A stretch of 64,000 nucleotides of DNA from Spinacia oleracea (Eukaryota; Streptophyta; Magnoliopsida; Caryophyllales; Amaranthaceae). Within the stretch, counting starts at the first letter, position 1. Each line of letters starts with the position of its first letter. Positions 13,103 to 22,189 of the stretch are shown here, piece after piece. The stretch lies in the NCBI RefSeq assembly GCF_020520425.1, contig NC_079489.1, positions 22,406,001 through 22,470,000 on the forward strand, written 5' to 3'. Both the position numbers and the translations under genes were made by a program. Under the pieces are notes generated by a model. It was not told the DNA's origin and made no database searches. It worked only from the letters and a program-made list of their open reading frames with translations.

Positions 13103-13455
13103 GGAAAATTTGGTAATATTAATCCAACCTTTGGCCGGTTTTCTTTTATTAATCCCACCTACGACATATTTTTTAATAATCCCACCTTTACTATCCAACG
13201 ACTTTTATTGGGCTTAAGTGACCGATAACTGGTGAAAAAATCATCGAGATGGTGATGAATTGATGATGATGACTGAATACATCTAGAGAGAGTACTTCCA
13301 CGTAGGGATATATTACCGCCGACAATAGATTTATGACGTGTTGGGCCCAATAAAAGACGTTGGGTGGTAAAGGTGGGATTATTAAAAAATATGTCGTAGA
13401 TGGGCTTAATAAAAGAAAATCGGCAAAAGGTTGGATTAATATTACCAAATTTTCC
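13103..13455. mobile_element. Mutator-type MITE, 353 bp, with ~110-bp inverted repeats
   Basis: The left end (ggaaaatttggtaatattaa) is the reverse complement of the right end, and the match continues with few mismatches for about 110 bp on each side. It is flanked by a 9-bp direct duplication, taaagaaaa (13094-13102 and 13456-13464), the size typical of Mutator superfamily insertions. It has no coding capacity. It lies between the TATA box and the start codon of the SUMO-like gene. Confidence 0.85.
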
Positions 13456-13510
13456 TAAAGAAAAATACTCTCTCTTTTTGCATAACAAAAATCAAAACAG
13501 ATAATCTAAA

Positions 13511-14266
13511 ATGTCTACTGATTCATCCGCTAATTCAATTCCTTCTTCTATTGCATCTTCGGATAACGAGTCTGTGGAAACCGCTGAGAGTTCAGTGATC
13601 CAAAGCTCACTTAAAACGCGTATCCAATTTCTCGTGAAGGGTAGTAATGTCAACGATTTGGGAGCAAAATACTCTATCGACATTGACGGTTCATTCAACC
13701 GTATTTATAGAGATTATGCAAGAAGGACAGAAATGAGGCCAACTGACCTCAGGTTATTTTATCAGGGTGCACTTATAACACCCATTGAAACCCCTTTTGG
13801 CCGTAGCTTTGTAGGAAATGACGTTGTCCTTGCTCAAGATAAGGTAAGATTGTAATTACATGCACAATTTATTCATTTATAGATTAAACGTTCACTTTGA
13901 CAAAATAAGATTTAAAATGACAGTATTTATTAAACTTACAACTTTGAATTTTAACAGAATGGACGTGGAGTGCCGGTGAATCCAACTGGAAGAATTGGGG
14001 AATTCATCATCTTCACTGTTGTGGAATGTACCACAATCCCAGCCACTTACCAATATTGTGTTAAAAAGGTTGACCCGACAAGAATTATATTCAATCGTGT
14101 TGCCAACATCCGTGAAGTTGCAAATAATAGGGTTCGGCTTATCTTAGACGCTAATAACGTTGATGGTCGTAAGACTTTTGAAGAAGCTCAATTTTATGAT
14201 GGGGCGGTCGTACACTTTGTTCTCGAGGGCATTCATTATGATCGACGCCGACATTATGATGATTAA
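13511..14266 (+). CDS. Protein with two tandem SUMO/ubiquitin-like domains
   Basis: Two exons, 13511-13843 and 13958-14266, joined in phase 0 (donor AAG|gtaaga, acceptor ttaacag|AAT), give 213 residues. The first ~34 are Ser/Thr-rich and probably disordered. Residues ~36-108 (RIQFLVKGSN..., SIDIDGSFNRIYRDYARRT, LRLFYQGALITPIETP..., VVLAQD) follow the strand-helix-strand order of SUMO/Rad60-type beta-grasp domains, with FYQGALI where SUMO has its FLFDGRRI-like strand. Residues ~120-205 (EFIIFTVVE..., TRIIFNRVANI, RLILDANNVDG..., FYDGAVVHFVLEG) look like a second, more divergent copy. The C-terminus (HYDRRRHYDD) has no di-glycine, so conjugation as a SUMO modifier is not expected. The gene is convergent with the transposase gene, has a TATA box at 13062, and carries a MITE in its leader. 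The family assignment comes from the fold pattern only; the function is unknown. Confidence 0.65.
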
Positions 14267-14484
14267 AGGGTCAAAAATCAAGATATTAGCCGACGTTACT
14301 GTGCGTGGTGGTGAACATCGGTTTGTATGGTTTTAGGGTCGCGTTTTTGTCGTATTGATGTTTAAGAGTTATTTAACCTTGGAATATAAGTAGTATTGCA
14401 TTTTAGGGGATTGTCAAAATATTTGTTATCAAAAAATCTTCTCTAACATTTTCAACTAACCTTGTATTATTATGGTTCTTTTTA

Positions 14485-14706
14485 ATCCGGTGTTGTTGAA
14501 CAATTATAAAATATAAGAGAAATTACCATAGTACTGTCAAACCTCCCCTAGCTACATGTCATATATTATACTAATACTGTCATAAAGATATACTAATACT
14601 GCCGTTTTTAATCCAGTGTTGAACAATTATAAAATATAAGAAACCTCCCCTAGCTACATGTCATATATCATACTAATACTGTCATAAAGATATACTAATA
14701 CTGTCA
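14485..14706. repeat. Duplicated ~100-bp unit between the two convergent genes
   Basis: The spacer between the stop codons at 14266 and 14755 holds two copies of one unit, each with gaacaattataaaatataag, then cctcccctagctacatgtca, then aatactgtcataaagatat. The copies start at about 14,496 and 14,619. The second ends in an extra ATACTGTCA. There is no coding content; a terminator or transposase-binding role is possible but unproven. Confidence 0.75.
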
Positions 14707-15575
14707 TAAAAATAGTTAACCCTTACAGAATAGGGCGCGAGTATTCCACAAATATTACTTGTTCCCATGAACTGAATAATAATTGTCCCACGGTATTCGC
14801 ACTTGCGTTGGCGTTTGGAATTGCATCCGGTTTTCTATTGGAATTGAATTTTCCATTACACCTGGTGATGTAATTACATCCATTGGTGATGCGATCGTTG
14901 GTGCAGTAGCATATTCCACCGGAAGTTTTCTTGTATATTGGAAACAATCCTTAACAACCCAATCAGGAATATAGTTGGAAGTGAAATAACATACTCTATC
15001 CTGCTCTTGTCCCTGATGTTGTCCAAAACCTATACCACCAATTGATCCCTGGTATGTAGTATTTTCCTCGTATGTTCCCATGTAGTAATTGGTTGGCGGT
15101 GGCACGTAACTCGGTGGAATGACCTTGTACAAAGATAACGTAAGATAAGAAAAACATTATGATTCAAATAGTAAAACATAACTTCCCTACTAGAAATACC
15201 TCAATTGTTGGAACAATTTTGCTTTGTTTTTTTTGGTGCCCTCTTTCGTTTGGGTTCAGGCTTATCAATTACTGTTTGAACAACTTCATTCAACACCTAC
15301 AACAAAACAGCAAAAACAAAACAAATAAAAGGAACAAAATCAAAGCAACCAACACCATGTCATACAATAAGGAACGAAATCAAAGCAGAATAAACACTAA
15401 CCTCATTATCAATTGGAACTTGTTGAGCTACTACCGTGTCTTTGGTATTCTTCGATTTTTTTTTAATATTTTCAATACAGGACTTCAATCTTTTAGATGT
15501 TTTCGACCGTCGAGGTATGGGATCCATCACGAAACTATTATCATTAACACTAAAACGTTGCAGGCCATTACTACT

Positions 15576-15675
15576 TGGTGCACTACCAACACCAACACCA
15601 ACACTACATGGTGCACTACCAACACCAACACCAACACTACATGGTGCACTACCAACACCAACACCAACACCAATA
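15576..15675. repeat. 33-bp coding minisatellite, three units
   Basis: Units start at 15576, 15609 and 15642; the first two are identical and the third diverges at its end. On the transposase strand each unit encodes an 11-residue repeat of the type GVGVGSAPCSV in exon 3, downstream of the SWIM finger. The unit length is a multiple of three, so copy-number changes keep the frame. Confidence 0.85.
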
Positions 15676-18413
15676 CTACCAATACTCAAAGGTGCATTTC
15701 CAACACTACTTGGTGTGTTAGACACTAAGGGTGCAGAACTTTGTTGTGTACTGAAAATTTGAGTGTCATCATCCATGACAAGATTATCCAAACCAGTAAC
15801 TTGTTCTCCATCCTTGTTCATTGATCTGGTGCATTCTCCCTTATTCACCGACTGAGGAGTATGTTCCTGGTTTTCTCCTTCATTTTCTTGGTCGTTCTTC
15901 TTATTCTGAGCATTCACTTTGATATTCTCATCAAGCTGGATTTCCAACTGATCTAAAGTTGCATTTGCAATTTTCACATATTCGGGCAGGGTGGCAGCCT
16001 TCAAGCAAATGGACTCGAACTTGACCAAAAGGGTGTCAAACCGCAATACTTCTTCAGTTTTGCTTGGGTCATGGTAAGCCACTTTGACACGGGTATGCGG
16101 CCTATGAATATCCTTGCGCCAACGCCTAAGTATCATCCACTCCGGTACCTCAGTGATTTTCTCTCTGTCAAAAACATTAATCACATGCCTACAAATAATT
16201 CCATGGGCCTCAAACAACTTGCAATCACAACAAGCTTGTTTGGTCTCGATATTCAATCGCACTGTGTATGTTCTCCTCTTATCGGTTACAATCTCCTTCC
16301 TAATTTCCTTTATGTAAATCCATACCCTGTCTTCCAAATGGTGTTCCATTTCAATTTCTGACAACTCATCTCTTCTAAGCCATTGGATATATAATACTCT
16401 CATGCATTGAACTTGAACCTCCAAAAACTTCGCATCTGTGTACAACTTTCGAAATACTCTTTCTGCTGGAAAACCAGTTACCAGATCCCTAACATTAATG
16501 GATGTGTCGGCATCAGCTTGTTTCTCAGTATTAACTCTGTGTTCCATAGCATCAATGTAGCTCTCTGCAAACTGATATAAACGGGTGTCCCTTTTCACAT
16601 ACTTATCAAAAAAGCTGTTGATACTCTCAGAACGTTGTGTGGTCTTCATTCCAGCCCAAAATAAGTGTTTCATGTACGCTGGGACCCACATTTGTCTCTG
16701 GTCGTACAAGCCTTCAGTTAAACAAAATATTCAAACTCCAAAAAGATTTTAATTGAACTCCAAAAATATATAAAGCAATACCTTATGACAGTATTGATAC
16801 AGAATTGACAATATTTATAAATGTTATGACAGTATTTATAATGAAGTCAACAGTAGATGAAAGTTTTTTGATGGAAGTATTTTGACAACACAGTGACAGT
16901 ATTTATAATGAAGTCAACAATAACTGTAAACACCATCTACCTAAATAATATCAGAGACTCATAAGTGTTTAGCACAGAATAACCAACTTACTATCTTTAC
17001 CATTTAAAACATGAAATAAAATGCACCTTTAAATGAGATAAAAGGATGACAGACGTACCACTTAACCAATCGTCTTCACCAAGTCCATATAACTCTATAG
17101 AAGAAGTCCAATTCACCTCAAACTCTGCTTCTGTTAAACAATCATAAATCACGTTATGTAACACAACTTTGAACTCCGAACATTTTGCATAGTTGCCCAA
17201 TTTTTTGCCAAATTTTTGAAGTATGTGCCACAAGCACCATCGATGCTTAGTGGTTGGCATAGGCATAGCTATTTCAAGAGCCGCCCTCATTACTGCACAT
17301 TGATCAGTCAAAAAACTAATAGGAGCTTTGCCTCCCATACAATGGAGCCAAGTTTTGAACAACCAAACAAATGTTTCAGTGTCTTCATGAGACACTAGTG
17401 CACAGCCAAGCAAAATAGTCTGCCCATGATGATTGACTCCCACAAAATTAGAAAATGGAAGCTCATAATTGTTTGTGACATATGTGGAGTCAAAACATAC
17501 TACATCCCCAAAGTCTTGGTAGGCTACTCTACTCCTTGCATCAACCCACATAACATCAGTCAAGCGATTCTTAGAATTTAATCTATAACGATGGAAAAAA
17601 TTCTGGTTTCCGGCAGTCATCTTATCGAAATAATCAAACATGGCTTTCGCATCCCCACCTCTCATCTTGAGCCTCTTTTCCTTCGCCACTATGTTCCTCA
17701 AGTCCTTCACACTTATAGACATATTTTCTACACCATTTCTCTCTTTAGCTAAGCTCCTGTGAATGTTACTGATCTTGGAACCACCACCAACACCATTGAA
17801 TAACCTCCTCCTCACAATAGAAGTAATACTATCTCTCCTATACATTGAGATATATCGAGACTTAAGGGGCGTTGGCTTGTGATTAAAGTGTTCAACTACT
17901 GCTTTCCTTACTTCCCAAGTTCCAGAAGTGTCTGCCACCGCATACATATGAACAGGGCATCCACACTTTTTTTGACTTACTAGTCCTCTTGTCAAGGACA
18001 CCAGGGGCGGTAATCATCGCCCCCTTAGCTTTCACCCCCTTCGTCCGGAATCGTAAATCTGGTTCGCCTCCACATTCACACTTCCAAACATAGCTCCTCA
18101 AGGTCCTCTTCTCACCAGCTTTGCAACTGTAATTACCATAAGCACGAACAACCCCAAAACCACATTGCTTTCCATATTTCCTAAAATTTTCATCAGCCCT
18201 ATCCCATGATGAAAAGGTCATACCAACTACAGGGGTAGCCAGAACTTCCTCTTCCACTACACCCTTGCCCTCACAATTCAAAATTTTCTCCGATGGTGTA
18301 CGACATAAACTTTCATCTCCTAAGTTTCCCACTGCATCAAAGTTCCCCAATTCTGCATCCCCACACGGTACTAGAATGTCATCGTCATTAGCATCCAACC
18401 AGTCAGATACAAC

Positions 18414-18892
18414 CTACCAAATTATACATTCCCAAAATATTTCAACATCATCATCAATGACAGTATTTATAAACCAATGACACTAGTTTTCCACCAATAT
18501 GACAGATATTCTAAATCCAATAATCTTTTTTTTAACATAAATCAGCTGTCAAATAAACACCAACATAATTCTAAAGGAACACATCCGGAATCCTAAATTA
18601 ACAACATAATTCTAAAGGAACACATCCGGAATACCTAAGGTACCAAATAATAATTAGGCAGAATTTAATACAACAATGACATAACATAAATAGCATATGA
18701 CAGTATATCAAAGTAACATGAAGGGGTATACATACGTAGTCAAATTCAGAAATTATTCTTAACTAGGTATACATATTGTTCTTAACTAGGTAAGAATTGA
18801 ATTACTTTTACACATGAATGTGTTGAAAATCAGAAATGTACAAGAAATGTACATGAAATTGTTGAAATTGAGAAATGTACAAGAATTCTTAC
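18414..18892 (-). other. Intron 1 of the transposase gene, with an internal duplication
   Basis: Donor GAG|gtaag (18893/18892), acceptor ttggtag (18414). Inside, aacataattctaaaggaaca and the following cacatccggaat occur twice in tandem (about 18,560 and 18,600). Two exact TGACAGTAT copies lie at 18458 and 18698. Confidence 0.65.
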
Positions 18893-18967
18893 CTCTTCTC
18901 CGTTCTCATCTTCTTCACCATCTGAGCTTGAGCTTGAGCTTGAGCATAAATTAGAAATTTCCTCCAT

Positions 18968-19352
18968 TTTTTTGGTAACCTTTCAATTTCAGAACAATCA
19001 ATTGTAGTTCTTTGTTGCGAGATTGCTTTATTGTTGATGCTCATCAAAGGAGGAGCTTCTTCCCGCCATTTTCTTCCTCTACCTCTTACTCCCTTTTCTT
19101 TGCTGCGACCTTTTTGTTGTTTTCCAATGAACGGAGCTCAGGGGAAGTGAAATTTACCCCAAATCATTAAAAGTGGGCCAGGAATTATAATTTATTTCAT
19201 TTCCTTTTTTTTTTGCCTGGGTATGGAGCCAAAACATCGCTGTAGCCTCCCTCGTGTGTGCTCTAAGGTAGTTGCAAACCACTAGATGGGGCAATTTACC
19301 ACATTTCGCAAATGCGTTGGAGAAACGCATCTCACAAGTCCTAGTTTGAGTA
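18968..19352. other. 5' flank of the transposase gene; no gene
   Basis: The likely promoter/5' UTR of the - strand transposase gene. I looked for an inverted repeat with the 11.3-13.0 kb region that could be the element's terminal repeat and found none. A conserved transposon boundary therefore cannot be placed here. Confidence 0.4.
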
Positions 19353-19361
19353 TCTCCCCAC

Positions 19362-21903
19362 CGCAATTTGGATGGTGCAGGCGTGTGCACGTAGCTCTAG
19401 GTGCACCGGGATTAAAACGACCAACATTAAACACAAAACACGCGTTTTCATTAAATTCCCAGAAAAAAGAACAATGCCCTTGAACAAAAGAACACCCCTG
19501 AACAAAAGAACATTAAAGGCTCTGTTCTTTTCAGTTATGTTTATCGCGTTTTTATTTGATTTTTGTTATTTTTGCGATATATATTCTTCTGGGTTTTATG
19601 TTTTGAATTCAAACTGTGAAGAGGAGAGAGAAAGTCTAGGTTTTCTAAAATGGGTTTTAGAGAGAGAAATTAATGAAAATCCCCAAAAATTCGTTGATTT
19701 TTCTGCTTCAACATCAAATTAAATTGATTCTTCTTCTTCAAATCTGAATTCTACAGCTGATAATCAGATTTTGGGAGGTAAAATTTCAATTTTGTAATAA
19801 CAAATGGCATGTTTTGATGATTTTGATTTTGTAATAGTTGTGTTTTTGATGATTTTGACTATTTTGATTTTGTAATAATCGTGTTTTGATGAATTTGATG
19901 ATTTTAATGAATCAAATTATGTAATAACACGCTGATTTCGTTGAAATCGTTGATTTTGAAGATTTTGATTATGTAATTACGATTTTTTCCAGAAAAGAAC
20001 AGTTTTACGTATTAAAAGAACATATGCTCGAATGAAAAGAACAGTTACATTATGCTCGTATTAAAAGAACAGTTTCATTATAGTAGAAAAATAGACCATT
20101 TGCGTTTCATAATTTGTTCTTTTATTTTATTGTGTTCTTCTTTTTTATTATTTTCAATTTTATTTGCATTTCATAACTTGTTCTTTTTATTTTATTGTGT
20201 TATTTTTCTTGTTACTTTTTATTTATCCTTTGTTATTTTGATTGCGTTCTTTTTCTTGTTTTTATACATATTAACCTATTATTTTTTCAGATATTATGAA
20301 TAATGTGCTTGATAATTCATAACAGAATGATGAAAATGATGATTCCGAATCATATGTTATTGTGGGACAAAGTACTTGACTTGTTCTTTTAGTCTCTATA
20401 TTTGTTCTTTAAGACTTTTCATTTGTTCTTTTCATAATACTCTGTTAAAAGAACAAAATAAAAACACGTGCACGGTTCTCATTATGCACTCCTTTAACAA
20501 TTTTTCTTTTCTCCTTCTCTGTTCTTCAATTCTTTGATTCTACTTCCTATTTGTTCATTTTCTATTTTTCAGCAACTATATATATAATAATTGTACTTAT
20601 GAGTCATAACCATTAGTCATTTTAGAAATACATTTTAGAGAGAGAGAGAGGGGAGAGGATTTATATTCTCTCAACATAAGAGAGATTTTTCGAGAGAGAA
20701 AGAGTGAGATGGTAAATGAAAGAGTAAAAAAATACATTTTCTCCTTATTCTCTCTCTAAAATTCCTTCTGAATGTTTCTCGTTTGTTGAAAATGAGTGAA
20801 TTAAGAAAAACACTAGTTCAATGTTGATGCTCCTGATAAATGTTGATCAAGTGTTTAAGGTACGTTTCCTTGTTTTTTCATCTAATGTTCTTTTCGGATT
20901 GTTGTGTTCTTTTTCACAACTTTATTTTTACTGTGTCATCAACATAGTTTGTTCTTTTATATCAACGTACATAGATTGTTAAAAAAGAACATATAATGGT
21001 TTGAAAAGAACAAATAACACTTAAAAAAGAACATAGTCTGATTCGTGGTAAAAGAACAAATATACTTTTTAAAAAAAATATAGATTTAGTTTTAAGTGCA
21101 TCAAAAAATCGTCGTTTTGTCTTTTTAATTAGAACATAAAATCGTTTGAATAGAACAAATAACACTTAATAAAAGAACATAGATCTTATGTGTGGGATAA
21201 AAACAAAAATACATTTAAATAAAAATATAGATCTAGTTTTAAGTGCATCAAAGTATCGTCGTTTTCTTCTTTTTAATTAGAACACTAATTGGTTTGATAA
21301 GAACAAATACAACTAATAAAAGAACATAGATTTGTTGTTCTTTTCGTCCCTTTCATTCTGTTCTTTTGTTTGATAAGGAAAAAGAAAATGATGTTCTTTT
21401 TTCATGTGTTCTGTTCTTTTTTCTTTTTTTATTGTGGTTTTTTTTTTTTTTTTTTTTTAGTTTTTGTTATTTTATTTTTCTTCTAATTTTGTTCTTTGTG
21501 TTTTGTAAAAAAGTTGTTGTTCTTTTTTATAATTATTTTGTGTTCTTTTTAATTTTTTTACAGTTTTTTAATATTTAATAATATTATCGATAATATGTAT
21601 TTTTTTTTTGTTTTTCTATTGCATTTTTCACACGATGTTCTTTTTGAAAAATAGTTGTTCTTTTTATAGTTATCAGGAGAGAGAATATGTTATTTTTATT
21701 TTTGTACATTTTCTTTAGTTTTTTGACATTAGTGTTCTTTTCAGGTTTAGTTAATGTTCTTTTTGTTTACTCTAGTTCTTTTTGTTTAGTTTTTTATGTT
21801 CTTTTTCGTTTTTTTTGTTTTTTGCGTTTTCTTTTAATGTGTTTGCGTTTTGGTGCAGGTGCACGTAGATCTACGTGCAGGCCCCTGCACCATCCACGCG
21901 TTG
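19362..21903. mobile_element. Non-autonomous transposon filled with TTCTTTT repeats
   Basis: The ends are inverted: ggatggtgcagg at 19370 on the left, and its complement cctgcaccatcc near 21,884-21,895 on the right. The match continues through tgcacgtag and ggtgcacc. The right end contains a perfect 20-bp palindrome at 21860-21879 (TGCACGTAGA and its complement); the left has an imperfect version. A 9-bp direct repeat, tctccccac, flanks it (19353-19361 and 21904-21912), which suits a Mutator-type target duplication, although the outermost ~7 bases of the two ends do not match. The interior is AT-rich and dominated by dozens of GTTCTTTT / AAAAGAAC words, with no protein-coding gene. It ends ~280 bp before the NUP155 start codon, so it now forms the gene's distal promoter. 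Confidence 0.7.
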
Positions 21904-21912
21904 TCTCCCCAC

Positions 21913-22189
21913 ACCCTAAAAACATAAAAACACAACTTTGTTTCTGCGCGCTTTCCCCCCAATTTTCACTCTCACTTCCTCCGCAGTCCAACCGCACTCT
22001 CTTCGCCCTCACACCAGACTATCGGCGTTCACCAGCATAAATCAGCCAAGGTAATTTCAATTCAAAAATGGAGGCGCATAAAACTCACATTTCCTCTCTC
22101 CTATTTCAGCAACTCCCATTATCTCACCAGTAACGAATTTCAGTGACTTTTTTTTTTGGCAAAGGGTGGGGGTGAAGTAGAGCAGGCGA
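21913..22189 (+). promoter_or_regulatory. NUP155 promoter-proximal region and 5' leader with possible uORF
   Basis: This interval is more GC-rich and CT-rich than its surroundings, as expected of a plant 5' UTR. No clear TATA box is visible. An upstream ATG at 22068 opens a 21-codon frame ending TAA at 22131-22133, before the NUP155 ATG. It could be removed if a leader intron is spliced from gtaattt at 22051 to one of the downstream AG sites, so its presence in mature mRNA is uncertain. Confidence 0.4.

Larger units (their letters stand above)
12929..18706. repeat. Dispersed 9-mer TGACAGTAT / ATACTGTCA (10 exact copies)
   Basis: Exact ATACTGTCA occurs at 12929, 14574, 14676 and 14698. Exact TGACAGTAT occurs at 13918, 16786, 16827, 16894, 18458 and 18698. 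Near-matches lie at 12910, 14531, 14594, 16807 and 18501. All are in non-coding parts: upstream of the SUMO-like gene, its intron, the spacer between the two convergent genes, and introns 1 and 2 of the transposase gene. Several copies continue as TGACAGTATTTATAATG. With one exception (13918) the motif points one way left of about 14.7 kb and the other way right of 16.7 kb. About 0.04 copies would be expected by chance in this length. Confidence 0.8.
14755..18967 (-). pseudogene. FAR1/MULE-type transposase gene, five exons, two 1-bp frameshifts
   Basis: Exons on the - strand: 18967-18893, 18413-17059, 16711-15402, 15296-15200 and 15123-14755. All junctions are GT..AG and in phase. Removing one base from each of two A-runs (+ strand T7 at 17967-17973 and T8 at 15227-15234) gives 3,204 nt, exactly 1,068 codons. 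In order the protein shows an acidic/Ser start (MEEISNLCSSS), a FAR1-type DNA-binding zinc domain (residues ~90-190), the MULE DDE core (FDSTY ~328, TDQCAV ~392, then KHRWCLWHI), the TTQRSES motif after intron 2, a SWIM zinc finger (CDC...CRH, ~640), a Gly-Val/Ser repeat (~820-865), a basic KRKR stretch and a Pro/Gln/Tyr-rich tail. Such proteins are Mutator-like transposases or their domesticated FHY3/FAR1 relatives. The first frameshift truncates it inside the DNA-binding domain, so as read it is inactive. If the second A-run is real the protein would simply end at a stop within exon 4. Confidence 0.8.

Noticed and set aside
13103..13488. Antisense frames of 109 and 85 codons over the MITE
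   Set aside because: They consist of the MITE's inverted repeats; no protein similarity.
15159..15762. Two + strand open frames with (TNTNTT)n and (PTPTLHGAL)n repeats
   Set aside because: They are the antisense shadow of the 33-bp minisatellite in exon 3 of the transposase gene and of its flanking exons.
18968..19352. Terminal inverted repeat of the transposase/SUMO-like unit
   Set aside because: Compared by eye with 11,311-13,060 and 18,400-18,900 in inverted orientation; no convincing match, so no element boundary is claimed.
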